A DNA stretch of 64,000 bases from assembly GCA_963977065.1 (NCBI GenBank), contig CAXBNF010000004.1:62001-126000 (forward strand), written 5' to 3'. Position numbers and translations under genes: made by a program. Shown one piece after another: positions 43,610 to 52,214 of this stretch. This DNA comes from Planktosalinus sp963977065. Its GTDB lineage: Bacteria > Bacteroidota > Bacteroidia > Flavobacteriales > Flavobacteriaceae. A model generated the notes under the pieces. That model made no database searches. It was not told where the DNA came from and saw only the letters and a program-made list of their open reading frames with translations. Every line of letters begins with the position of its first letter. The first letter of the stretch is position 1.

Positions 43610-43678
43610 TTTCGCTTTAAGCGAAAATTGTACTGAAAATCAATTCACGGCCACTCCAAAAGAGTGGCTTTATATTTT
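43610..43678 (+). terminator. Hairpins ending the small basic protein transcript
   Basis: TTTCGCTTTAAGCGAAA (43610-43626) is a palindrome, and GCCACTC-CAAAA-GAGTGGC region (43650-43668) forms a strong stem followed by TTTATATTTT. Confidence 0.7.
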
Positions 43679-43769
43679 GTGACAACTCATCCCTGTAATC
43701 TTACAATTGGGTCAGGTATTTTTCTGAAAGCAATCACCAAACCGCATCTTTGAACCAAAATAATTCAAG

Positions 43770-45920
43770 ATGCGAAACCTTTACATTTTAATACTCATTT
43801 TTTTCCCGGTTCTTTTGTTTTCACAAACCACCATTTCAGGAAAGGTTACAGACCCCAAAGGCAATCCCATTATGGGGGCCAACATATTTATTGAAGGTAC
43901 TTATGACGGCACAATAACCAGGGAAGACGGAAGCTTTTCTTTTTCAACACTTGCAACCGGAGTGCAAACCCTTCAGGTGTCTTTCCTCTCTTTTGAAACA
44001 TTCAAAATAAGTAAAGAAGTCAGCGAACTGCAAGACATCAACATTCGCTTACGCGAAAGCGTGGACGCCCTAGATGCCGTAGTACTCTCTGCCGGAACGT
44101 TTGAAGCCGGTGACAAAGCACGCAACTCGGTTTTAAAGCCACTTGATATCGTCACCACCGCCGGAAGTGCCGGTGATATTGTGGGCGCCTTGCAAACGCT
44201 TCCTGGCGCACAAACCGTTGGGGAGAGCGGCAGGTTGTTTGTGAGAGGTGGTGAAGCAGATGAAACCCAAACATTTATAGACGGCATCAGGGTAGCACAA
44301 CCTTATGGGGCTTCTGTGCAAAACTTGCCCACACGGGGGCGCTTTTCGCCCTTTCTCTTTAGCGGAATTTCCTTTTCAACAGGTGGGTACAGTGCAGAAT
44401 ATGGAGAGGCACTTTCCAGTGTGCTGCTTCTAAATACCCAAGACGAAGCCGAACAAAACCAAACGGATATTTCACTAATGACCGTTGGGCTGGGGGTGGG
44501 CCATTCCATCAAAAAGGAAAGCAGTAGTTTTACTTTTAACACCGCCTACATCAATCTGGAACCTTACCAGGCACTGGTTCCACAAAACCTGAATTGGAAC
44601 AAAGCCTTTGAATCCATAAGCGGCGAGGCTGTGTATGTAAACAGATTTGATAAGGGCATTTTAAAATCCTATGCAGCCTTTGATGCCTCTTCATTTGATT
44701 TCAATCAGGAAAGCATCAACAGTCCCTCAGCACAACGCATCGATTTAAAAAACAATAACTTCTATACAAACACCTCTTACAAAAGCTACTGGAACAACAA
44801 TTGGCAGTTTTACAACGGATTGAGCTATGGTTATGGAAGCAATACCATTTTTATTGATGCAGACCAAGTAACAAATGATGAGCACACCATTCACCTCAAG
44901 TCAAAAGCAAGTCGGCGTTTTTCAAACAGCATCAAACTCGATGTGGGAGCCGATTTTTTCAGTACCCACTTTGAGGAACGTTTTAAAAATACAACAGGTC
45001 AATTTGAGAGCGATTTCTCTTCAAACATCCTGGCAATCTATGCAGAAGGAGATTTTTTCTTTTCAAAAAATTTGGCTGCAAAAGTGGGGGTAAGAGCCTC
45101 ACAGCAGTTTTTGCTTGATGAAACCCGCCTGTCACCCAGAGTTTCATTGGCTTATAAATCGGGCGAAAACAGTCAGTTTGCATTGGCCTATGGTCGTTTT
45201 TCCCAAACCCCAAAACATGACTACCTCAAATACGACAGCCGCTTACAATCAGAAAATGCAACGCATTATATTTTAAATTATCAGTACAACAACAATGGCC
45301 GCACCCTGCGCCTGGAAGGCTATTACAAAGATTATAAGGACCTCATTCGCTTTGATGGAGAGACTGTGCAGTTTGATGCTCAGTTTAATAACACCGGCAA
45401 CGGCTATGCCGCCGGACTCGATTTTTTCTGGAGGGACAATAAGACTGTGAAGAACCTGCAGTATTGGGTTTCTTATTCTTTTATCGATACAGAACGTTTG
45501 TACCGCAACTTTCCAAAACAAGCCACACCACCATTTGTGGCACAACACACCGCTTCTTTGGTAACTAAGTATTGGGTGCAAAACTGGCGCTCTCAACTGG
45601 GTTTTTCTCATACGTTTCATACCGGCAGACCCTATAAAAACCCCAACGAAACAATATTTATGAACGGTAAAACAAAAGCCTATAACAGTCTGGCGTTTAA
45701 CTGGGCGTATTTGCTTAGCGAACAACAAATTCTCTACTTTTCAGTGTCCAATCTGCTGGGGACTCAAAATGTGTTTGGGTATGAATATGCCAACACCCCC
45801 AATGCAAACGGGACTTTTGACAGGCGTGCCATCACACCCACTGCCGACCGGTTTTTCTTTATTGGTTTTTTCTGGACCATCAGTGATGATAAACAAAGCA
45901 ATCAGTTGGATAATTTGTAA
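43770..45920 (+). CDS. TonB-dependent outer-membrane receptor with CarboxypepD_reg domain
   Basis: A 716-residue protein. Signal peptide (MRNLYILILIFFPVLLFSQ); a carboxypeptidase-regulatory-like domain at about residues 20-105 (TISGKVTDPKGNPIMGANIF); a plug at about 105-225 with GAQTVGESGRLFVRGGEADE and TFIDGIRVAQPYG; then a beta-barrel to the C-terminus ending near RFFFIGFFWTISDD. It takes up a ligand through the outer membrane with TonB energy; the substrate is not deducible. No SusD-like lipoprotein is adjacent, so it is not a typical polysaccharide locus. Confidence 0.9.
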   Translation: MRNLYILILIFFPVLLFSQTTISGKVTDPKGNPIMGANIFIEGTYDGTITREDGSFSFSTLATGVQTLQVSFLSFETFKISKEVSELQDINIRLRESVDALDAVVLSAGTFEAGDKARNSVLKPLDIVTTAGSAGDIVGALQTLPGAQTVGESGRLFVRGGEADETQTFIDGIRVAQPYGASVQNLPTRGRFSPFLFSGISFSTGGYSAEYGEALSSVLLLNTQDEAEQNQTDISLMTVGLGVGHSIKKESSSFTFNTAYINLEPYQALVPQNLNWNKAFESISGEAVYVNRFDKGILKSYAAFDASSFDFNQESINSPSAQRIDLKNNNFYTNTSYKSYWNNNWQFYNGLSYGYGSNTIFIDADQVTNDEHTIHLKSKASRRFSNSIKLDVGADFFSTHFEERFKNTTGQFESDFSSNILAIYAEGDFFFSKNLAAKVGVRASQQFLLDETRLSPRVSLAYKSGENSQFALAYGRFSQTPKHDYLKYDSRLQSENATHYILNYQYNNNGRTLRLEGYYKDYKDLIRFDGETVQFDAQFNNTGNGYAAGLDFFWRDNKTVKNLQYWVSYSFIDTERLYRNFPKQATPPFVAQHTASLVTKYWVQNWRSQLGFSHTFHTGRPYKNPNETIFMNGKTKAYNSLAFNWAYLLSEQQILYFSVSNLLGTQNVFGYEYANTPNANGTFDRRAITPTADRFFFIGFFWTISDDKQSNQLDNL

Positions 45921-46023
45921 AAAATTGTGGTAACGCCCTGCTTAAGAGAGGCTGAAGTTCACAGCGTTATTATGTAAGATAATTTTTTATAAAGTCAAGC
46001 CATTTACAAAAGCCGATATTGGA

Positions 46024-46056
46024 TTTGAGATCTAACTATAAAAAGTGATATATTTG
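46024..46056 (+). promoter_or_regulatory. Candidate Bacteroidota promoter before element E1
   Basis: TTTG at 46024-46027 and TATATTTG at 46049-46056 are 21 bases apart, matching the TTTG/TAnnTTTG pattern. Transcription would run through E1 copy 3 into the amidohydrolase cassette. Confidence 0.5.
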
Positions 46057-46093
46057 GGAATACATCTAAAACATGAGGTATAGACACCCTATT

Positions 46094-46187
46094 GGTTGTA
46101 TATACGCAATAAATAAAATAAATCAGTATAACAGATATGGAACATATCAACAATAGATAGAAGTTCATATTGGATATACTAATGTTG
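46094..46187 (+). repeat. Dispersed element E1, copy 3 (attI-like candidate)
   Basis: GGTTGTATATACGCAATAAA at the left and GGATATACTAATGTTG at the right are partly inverse of each other. CAACAATAG and CTAATGTTG form an 8-of-9 inverted repeat near the end, as in copy 2. The element ends at the start of a cassette (46184) whose opening ATGTTGTAAAC is the exact reverse complement of the left end of palindrome E. Confidence 0.6.
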
Positions 46188-46204
46188 TAAACAAGTTTGA
46201 AATA

Positions 46205-47635
46205 ATGAAATACATAAAAAAAATAATTTTCTTTGTTTTAATTGTAATAACTATTGTATTTATTTCTGCTTGGATTATTCTCAAGATTGAGGTTAGACAA
46301 ACCAGTTACCTCAAAATTGAAAACAACGTGGATTTATTGAATAATTCCTATTTAATTAAGAATGTGAACATTATACCAATGACGAATGATACTGTTTTGT
46401 GGAATAAAACAGTTCTTATTGAAAACGGGTTTATTAAGACAATTTCAGACACAAACGCTCAAGATAATATTAAAGTTATTGATGGAAAGGGAGGGTTTTT
46501 ATCACCCGGATTGATTGATATGCATATTCATCTTTGGGACAAATATGAGCTTGGATTATACCTTGCTAATGGTGTAACAACTGTTAGAAATTTATTGGGT
46601 ATGCCAATGCATTTAGAAATACGAGACAACATCAATTCAAATGTACTTATTGGCCCCATACTTTTTACATCTAGTCCACAATTCACAGGTGCTTCGGATA
46701 AAAGTGTAGAAAAAAAACAAATACATACTACTATTGAAGCTAAGGAGCTGGTTAGAAAGTTCAAGAAGCAAGGCTACGATTATATCAAAACTTACAACAG
46801 ATTACCTCAAGATATTTTTAATGCAACAATCGAACAGTCAGTTATATCAGAAATACCAATTGTTGCCCATCCCAGTTTTGAAGCAGATTATAAGTATCAC
46901 TTTAACCCTTCCATATCTACAATAGAACATACAGAAGATATTGTTCAACAAGCTTTGGAAAATAAATTAGATAGTACCAAACTCACTTCTATCATCCAAG
47001 GTTACGCATCATCTCATCAAACCCATTGTCCTACTTTGACCGTATTTTTTAATATTACGGAAATTTTGAATAAAGAAGAGGAAGTGCTTACCTCTGAGCA
47101 GGCATTTTATATTAATCCTTTTATACGACAGATATATATGGGGGATTACGAAAAATGGATAGAGCGTAAAGCAAATGATAATACCGTTACAAAGAGGACA
47201 AACGACCAACATCTTTTTCATATAGAAATTGTAAGAAAACTTAACGAGGCAGGTGTAAATATTGTTTGTGGCACTGATGCAGGCGTATTGAATACGGCTC
47301 CTGGATTTTCAATACATCAGGAGTTAGAATTTTATAAGTTGGCCGGGATGAATAATTATGAAGCATTAAAAACGGCAACAGTGAATCCATCAAAGATATA
47401 TGACGAATTTAAAAAATTTGGCACCGTTGAGAGCGGAAAATATGCAAATTTGGTTTTGACAAAGGAAAATCCTTTAGATAATTTATCAGCACTTAAAAAC
47501 CCTCAGAAAGTATTTATAAAGGGACGCCTGATTGATGAAAAGTTAATGGAAGAATTCAAACAAAAGGCTTTTGACAGAAAAAACTACAGTGCTACATTAA
47601 TAAAGTTTGCGAAATATATCTTGTGGGAGAAATAA
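46205..47635 (+). CDS. Amidohydrolase-family protein (imidazolonepropionase-like)
   Basis: A 476-residue metal-dependent hydrolase with an N-terminal membrane anchor (residues 8-28). The TIM-barrel metal ligands are seen in GLIDMHIHLWD (His-x-His), IVAHPSFE and STIEHTED, and the last Asp in CGTDAGVL, with the surrounding beta-sandwich formed by KNVNIIPMTND and the C-terminal GTVESGKYANLVLTKENPLD. Such proteins hydrolyse amide or ester bonds of cyclic or peptide substrates. It starts 20 bases after a cassette recombination point and ends 16 bases before palindrome E, so it is a one-gene cassette. Confidence 0.85.
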   Translation: MKYIKKIIFFVLIVITIVFISAWIILKIEVRQTSYLKIENNVDLLNNSYLIKNVNIIPMTNDTVLWNKTVLIENGFIKTISDTNAQDNIKVIDGKGGFLSPGLIDMHIHLWDKYELGLYLANGVTTVRNLLGMPMHLEIRDNINSNVLIGPILFTSSPQFTGASDKSVEKKQIHTTIEAKELVRKFKKQGYDYIKTYNRLPQDIFNATIEQSVISEIPIVAHPSFEADYKYHFNPSISTIEHTEDIVQQALENKLDSTKLTSIIQGYASSHQTHCPTLTVFFNITEILNKEEEVLTSEQAFYINPFIRQIYMGDYEKWIERKANDNTVTKRTNDQHLFHIEIVRKLNEAGVNIVCGTDAGVLNTAPGFSIHQELEFYKLAGMNNYEALKTATVNPSKIYDEFKKFGTVESGKYANLVLTKENPLDNLSALKNPQKVFIKGRLIDEKLMEEFKQKAFDRKNYSATLIKFAKYILWEK

Positions 47636-47651
47636 TTAATAATAAAACCAG

Positions 47652-47781
47652 TTTACAACATTGTATAAAAGCAATAGCGGGTGAAGTGGCAAATTCAAGG
47701 TCTGTCATTTAATAAACTTTTGTGGTGGCGGACAGATAATCACCTTGAAATCCGCTACTGCTCTTATACTAACCGTTGAAC
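47652..47781 (+). repeat. attC-like palindrome E
   Basis: It begins TTTACAAC and ends GTTGAAC, which fits GTTRRRY exactly. The arms GTATAAAAGCAATAGCGG and CCGCTACTGCTCTTATAC pair with two mismatches, and the inner arms TTCAAGGTCTGTC and GACAGA...CCTTGAA pair with a six-base bulge. The left end GTTTACAAC is the reverse complement of GTTGTAAAC at 46184. Confidence 0.78.
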
Positions 47782-47812
47782 AAAATTTAAATAGACCAGT
47801 ATTGACTGATTA

Positions 47813-48688
47813 ATGAAAATTCTAAGCATACTGAATAAACCACATCCTTTTATCTTCAATCGGTACAGTGTTCTGCTGACTTCGATTATAACTTTTTTAG
47901 TTTTAGTGTTACTCAAGCCCTTCGAGTTTGATACTTTTTCTATCGACCAACTGCTTATTTGGAGCTTTATTTTCGCTGCCATTGTTGGGCTTACAGTATT
48001 GAGCAGCGTTACTGCGTTAATAAAACTACTAGGTAGGCCTACTAGGGAAAATTGGAACATTAAAAATGAGATTTTGCTGTTTCTCTTTGTTCTCGCAATG
48101 ATTTCTCTCGTGATATTCGCACTTTTTTTAATACTTAATCCAAAAGTCAATAAGTTCGATTTATTCAGTTTAGTAGTCTTACGTACCTTAGCTATTAGTT
48201 TATTTCCTGTTCTTATTTTGGTACTTTACGAGCAAAATTATCATCAAAAAATTAAAAGACGACAAGCAGAGAGATTGAATCGAGAACTACTGAAAAGGAA
48301 GAACCCCTTACCTCAAAAAAAAACAAACGCTACTTTACCGGATAAAATAGTGTTGGTAGCAGAAAATGATAAAATTGCTATGCAAATCACACCTACAAGC
48401 TTGTATTTTGTGAAATCTGAAGGAAATTATGTGGAGGTGTTTTATCATCAAAACCAGGAAATACAAAGAGAGCTTATCAGAAATAGTCTAAAATCCATTG
48501 AAGCACAACTTTTAGCCTATGATTTTTTTAGATGCCACAACCGATACCTAATCAACTTGAGCCACCTTCAAAAGGTAGAAGGGAATGCCCGAAATTTTGA
48601 ACTTGTTTTAGAAAATATTGAAGAAAAAATACCTGTTTCTCGAACTAAGTCTGAAAAGCTCATTCAACTTTTTCAGCAAAAAAAATAA
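47813..48688 (+). CDS. LytTR-family DNA-binding membrane protein
   Basis: A 291-residue protein. Four membrane helices occupy residues about 18-145 (SVLLTSIITFLVLVLLKPF first), then a basic linker, then a LytTR domain at about 185-288 with TPTSLYFVKSEGNYVEVFYH, YDFFRCHNRYLINLSHLQKV and EEKIPVSRTKSEKL. It binds DNA from the membrane and probably senses a membrane signal. Directly after the gene two near-identical 15-17 bp direct repeats, 22 bp apart, precede the next gene, which suggests that it controls its neighbour. The start is 37 bases after the palindrome E recombination point. Confidence 0.87.
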   Translation: MKILSILNKPHPFIFNRYSVLLTSIITFLVLVLLKPFEFDTFSIDQLLIWSFIFAAIVGLTVLSSVTALIKLLGRPTRENWNIKNEILLFLFVLAMISLVIFALFLILNPKVNKFDLFSLVVLRTLAISLFPVLILVLYEQNYHQKIKRRQAERLNRELLKRKNPLPQKKTNATLPDKIVLVAENDKIAMQITPTSLYFVKSEGNYVEVFYHQNQEIQRELIRNSLKSIEAQLLAYDFFRCHNRYLINLSHLQKVEGNARNFELVLENIEEKIPVSRTKSEKLIQLFQQKK

Positions 48689-48704
48689 CTTCCCTTTTCA
48701 CGAG

Positions 48705-48743
48705 TTCCCATTCCTCCCAAATAGGAATCCATTCTTCCCAAAA
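48705..48743 (+). promoter_or_regulatory. Candidate LytTR binding repeats
   Basis: TTCCCATTCCTCCCAAA (48705-48721) and AATCCATTCTTCCCAAA (48727-48743) match at 13 of 17 positions with a 22-bp repeat distance, about two helical turns. LytTR proteins typically bind such paired direct repeats. Confidence 0.55.
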
Positions 48744-48786
48744 CAAGGTAAAACAGATTTATGTAGCGATTTTTAGATCAATTTTG

Positions 48787-48819
48787 TTCCATCAAATTTT
48801 AAGCAGGATCTTGATGGAA
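48787..48819 (+). promoter_or_regulatory. Inverted repeat covering a start codon
   Basis: TTCCATCAA (48787-48795) and TTGATGGAA (48811-48819) are perfect complements with 15 bases between. The second arm contains the ATG (48814) of the membrane protein gene, so an RNA hairpin would hide the start. Confidence 0.5.
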
Positions 48820-49494
48820 AACGTCATTCAATACACTCTTTATCTACACATTATAGTAGGAAGTATCGCATTGTTAACTGGAGCATTGGCGCTTTTTAGT
48901 CAGAAAGGAAGACAATTGCATCGCAGGGCTGGAAGTATTTATTTCTGGGCAATGACCTTGGTTTTTGTTACAGGAATCATGGTGGCTAGTTATCGTTTTA
49001 ATCGCTTTTTATTCTTAATTGCTTTCTTGAGTTATTACAGCGTTTTTGCAGGTGTTAGATTCTTAGGGCTCAAAAAGCTTCATAAGCATCAAAAACCAAA
49101 ATGGTACGATTGGACGGCTGGGATTGTTAATGGAATAGTTAATATAATTTTTATTGGACTGGGTTTGTATTATCTATTCAAACCCAATAATAACCTTGCA
49201 GGTGCCTTGCTTTCCATTGGTTTTGGCATAGGCGGTTTGCTTATTACCTACACCAATTTAAAGCCTTTCATAGTGCGACCAAAAAAGGCTTACCATTGGT
49301 ATTTGGGGCATATTGGCAATATGATGGGGGGCTATATTGCAACGCTCACTGCCTTTCTATCAACAATGGTTACCCGTTTTGAGTTAATGAATCCCTTTAT
49401 CGCTTTTGCCTTGCCTTCACTCATTGGTATCCCCTTACTACTTTTTTGGCAACATAAAATTGAAAACTCCTTTACAAAACCCAAAAATAAATGA
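48814..49494 (+). CDS. DUF2306-like membrane protein
   Basis: About 226 residues from the ATG at 48814. Seven hydrophobic helices start with TLYLHIIVGSIALLTGALALF and GRQLHRRAGSIYFWAMTLVF. The conserved HRRAG stretch and a later His in YHWYLGHIG resemble the DUF2306/YozB group, in which the function is unknown but heme or quinone binding has been suggested by His positions. It overlaps the next gene by 4 bases (ATGA). The hairpin at 48787 would affect its translation. Confidence 0.65.
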   Translation: MENVIQYTLYLHIIVGSIALLTGALALFSQKGRQLHRRAGSIYFWAMTLVFVTGIMVASYRFNRFLFLIAFLSYYSVFAGVRFLGLKKLHKHQKPKWYDWTAGIVNGIVNIIFIGLGLYYLFKPNNNLAGALLSIGFGIGGLLITYTNLKPFIVRPKKAYHWYLGHIGNMMGGYIATLTAFLSTMVTRFELMNPFIAFALPSLIGIPLLLFWQHKIENSFTKPKNK

Positions 49495-50645
49495 AAACAC
49501 TCAAGCTTTCTTTAATTTTAATTTGTTACATTTTTACTTCATGCTCTTACCTGAAAAATGTCAAGCTCTTAACAGATGGAGAGATTACAAGAGAGAATTA
49601 CGTGCAAACCATTCCTTTTGAATGGCGAAAGGAACTTATTGTTGTCAAAGCGCGACTCAACACAGACACCACGGAACGAGAATTTATTTTCGATACGGGG
49701 GCGTTTAACAGTAAAGTGGAAAGTAAATTGGCCACTTCACTTGGTTTAGAAGTGGTTACCGATAAAACCAACAGCACCGCCCAAGGCATAAGCCAAAAAA
49801 TAGAAGTGGTGCGAGTCGATTCTCTGCAACTCGGTGAAACCACTGTTTATAATATTGGCGCGGGAAAATTGACCTATGCGCCTACGTCTGCAAGCCCTTG
49901 CATTGCGGCAAGTGGTATTATTGGGGCAAATCTCATCAAATTGGCACATTGGAAAATAAACTATGAAAAGCAGCTTTTGTACTTCTCTGACACCCCTTTT
50001 GAGGTGGAAGAAGGCAGTTATGTTTTGCCTTTTGATCGACCTGTACTTTCTGGAACACCTGAAATCGACCTGGAAATTGAAGGTAAAAAAGTAGAAAATA
50101 TTTTGTTTGATGTGGGCTATAATGGCGGGTTAATTTTACCTCTGTCAATTGCCAACCATTTTGAAAGTAATCAATCGAAAATCATTCTCGACCAATCTAC
50201 TTCGGGAATTTATGGCACAAATACCGATTCCCTGCTGGTAAAAAATTTAGAGGTAAATGTGGGCGGGGCAAAAGCTAAAATCCCCGTGGAGTTTTCTGCG
50301 CTCAACAAAGCACTTTTGGGCAATGAGTTTTTAAAACACTTTACGATAATCATCAATTACGACAAAAAGGAAATCTACTTGCAAAAACAACAAGAAATTC
50401 GAATTGCTCCTCCAAGCAGTTTTTCAGTAGCTATTCAAAACGATTCGCTTTGGGTGGTGAGCCGAACAATGCCCGAATTAACGCTTCAATTAGGAGAATC
50501 CTTGCTCGCTGTCAATGGAAAAAAGCCTACTGACTTATTCACTTCATATTGCGATTATGTGATGAACATTGGGAGGCTGTTTGAGCAAGATACTTTGAAG
50601 GTTCAGAAAATGTATGGCACCGTTTTAAATATCTCGATTAAATAA
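49491..50645 (+). CDS. Retropepsin-like aspartyl protease lipoprotein
   Basis: A 384-residue lipoprotein with lipobox IFTSC (Cys18). Two aspartyl-protease half-sites are present in one chain: FIFDTGAFNS (Asp68) and ILFDVGYNGG (Asp207), the second as DVG in place of DTG. Each is followed by a hydrophobic flap and an IGANLIK/LGNEFLK helix. A C-terminal region near residues 305-384 looks like a PDZ-type fold. It would be a periplasmic or outer-membrane protease. Translation is coupled to the DUF2306-like gene. Replacement of Thr by Val at the second site might weaken catalysis. Confidence 0.8.
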   Translation: MKTLKLSLILICYIFTSCSYLKNVKLLTDGEITRENYVQTIPFEWRKELIVVKARLNTDTTEREFIFDTGAFNSKVESKLATSLGLEVVTDKTNSTAQGISQKIEVVRVDSLQLGETTVYNIGAGKLTYAPTSASPCIAASGIIGANLIKLAHWKINYEKQLLYFSDTPFEVEEGSYVLPFDRPVLSGTPEIDLEIEGKKVENILFDVGYNGGLILPLSIANHFESNQSKIILDQSTSGIYGTNTDSLLVKNLEVNVGGAKAKIPVEFSALNKALLGNEFLKHFTIIINYDKKEIYLQKQQEIRIAPPSSFSVAIQNDSLWVVSRTMPELTLQLGESLLAVNGKKPTDLFTSYCDYVMNIGRLFEQDTLKVQKMYGTVLNISIK

Positions 50646-50655
50646 AATATATTCA

Positions 50656-52140
50656 ATGATGAAAAAAACAACTTTAGCTTTTATCTTTTCCCTCTTATTC
50701 TCCATCAATCTTTTTGCGCAGGCAGACACTAGCCAAATGCTCAATTCCTTCATCCAAAATACGTTGGAAACATCGGAAATTGTGCCTTCAATAAGCATAG
50801 CCATTGTGAGTGATAAGGACGTTTTATACCAAGAAACCTTTGGCTATTCCGATTGGGAGAAGCAACAACCTGCTACAAATCAAAGTGTTTATTACATTGC
50901 TTCCTGCACCAAAGCATTCAACGGACTTTTAGCCCATATTTTAGCAGAAGAGGGAAGTATCGATCTCAATGCTCCCATCCTAAACTATAAGCCTTTTAAG
51001 GATTTTGAAAGAAAAGAAGTTTTCCAGAATATTACCATTATGGATTTGCTTTCGCATCAGAGCGGTATTGACAACCCTTATCTTTCGTTCCGCTTGGCAT
51101 ATACTGGTGAATATACCAATGCTGAGATTCTAAAGCTCATCGAAGAAGAATCGCAAACAAACGAAGCTGAAAAAGCCTTTGAATATACCAATTTTGGCTA
51201 CTATTTATTCGACTACCTGCTACAATCCGAGCTTGGAAAAAGTTGGAAAGATTTATTAGATGAAAAACTTTTTCAGCCCCTAGGGATGGAAAACAGTACA
51301 GCCTATGCCTCTAAAGTACCGACTGAAAAATTAGCGCGTCCGCATAGAGGCGTTTTCCGGGGAAAAGTAAGCATTTCTCCTTTGCAAAAAAGCGATGCAT
51401 TGATGCACGCAGCAGGAGGACTGATGACCAATATTGAAGATGCTGCTAAGTTCTTGCAGTTTTATTTGGGAAATGGGAAGGGTATTTATCCAAAGTACTT
51501 GGTTGAAAATTCTTTCCAACAACAAGTGGATGCAAAGCACGAATATGTAAGAGTTTTTGACGGAGATGGCTACGCAAGTGGCTGGCGGATTGGTGAATTT
51601 GAAAAGGAAAAAATCGTGTATCATTTTGGTGGTTATACAGGCTATTTTTCCCACTACTCATTCATTCCCGAAAAGAATATTGGGATGGCTATTTTTAGCA
51701 ACACCGATATGGGAATGACTGCTGCTAACTTGATTTCAAAATATGCTTACAATTTGTATTTAGGAAACAAAAAAGAGCTTAAAAAAGCAGAGAAAATTCT
51801 TAACAAAAAAGTACCGAAAGCACTTGCTCAAGAACGCAAAGCACAACTTGCCCATGAGCAAAAAATGGCGGAACGAACATGGAATTTATCGCTACCCGAA
51901 GCACAATATGAAGGAACATTCACCAACGAAAAATACGGTTCAGTAGAAATACTTCACGAGGAGGGACAATTTGTAGTGATGGCGGGAAATTTAAAAACGA
52001 TAGCAACTCCATTCCCTACTGAAAATACGATGCGGGTAGAGTTAGTACCGGGTTCTGGAACTATCATCGGTTTTGACCTGAAAGAAGGAAAGGTGGTTAG
52101 CTTATTTCATCAAAGAGAAACCTTTGTGAAGATGAAGTAA
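50656..52140 (+). CDS. Secreted beta-lactamase-family serine hydrolase
   Basis: A 494-residue protein with signal peptide (MMKKTTLAFIFSLLFSINLF). The class C/EstB-type catalytic residues are Ser83-x-x-Lys86 in YIASCTKAF, the Tyr-x-Asn of FEYTNFGYYLFDYLL, and HFGGYTGY in place of KTG. The last 110 residues (after about 385) form a DUF3471-like beta domain. These enzymes act as esterases, peptidases or transpeptidase-like proteins; resistance to beta-lactams cannot be inferred. It follows the retropepsin-like gene by 10 bases, in the same probable operon. Confidence 0.87.
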   Translation: MMKKTTLAFIFSLLFSINLFAQADTSQMLNSFIQNTLETSEIVPSISIAIVSDKDVLYQETFGYSDWEKQQPATNQSVYYIASCTKAFNGLLAHILAEEGSIDLNAPILNYKPFKDFERKEVFQNITIMDLLSHQSGIDNPYLSFRLAYTGEYTNAEILKLIEEESQTNEAEKAFEYTNFGYYLFDYLLQSELGKSWKDLLDEKLFQPLGMENSTAYASKVPTEKLARPHRGVFRGKVSISPLQKSDALMHAAGGLMTNIEDAAKFLQFYLGNGKGIYPKYLVENSFQQQVDAKHEYVRVFDGDGYASGWRIGEFEKEKIVYHFGGYTGYFSHYSFIPEKNIGMAIFSNTDMGMTAANLISKYAYNLYLGNKKELKKAEKILNKKVPKALAQERKAQLAHEQKMAERTWNLSLPEAQYEGTFTNEKYGSVEILHEEGQFVVMAGNLKTIATPFPTENTMRVELVPGSGTIIGFDLKEGKVVSLFHQRETFVKMK

Positions 52141-52214
52141 ATGGTTTCAGAATTTTAAAAATATATTCTATGTTCAATCTCATAAAATGAAATAAATATT
52201 GATTGCAAGGAGGA

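Noticed and set aside
47776..48795. AATTTTGTTC near 48780 as the left end of a palindrome closing the LytTR cassette
   Set aside because: It partly matches the expected AAATTTTGTTCAAC, but no right arm with a GTT box follows, and the bases are better explained by the start-codon inverted repeat.
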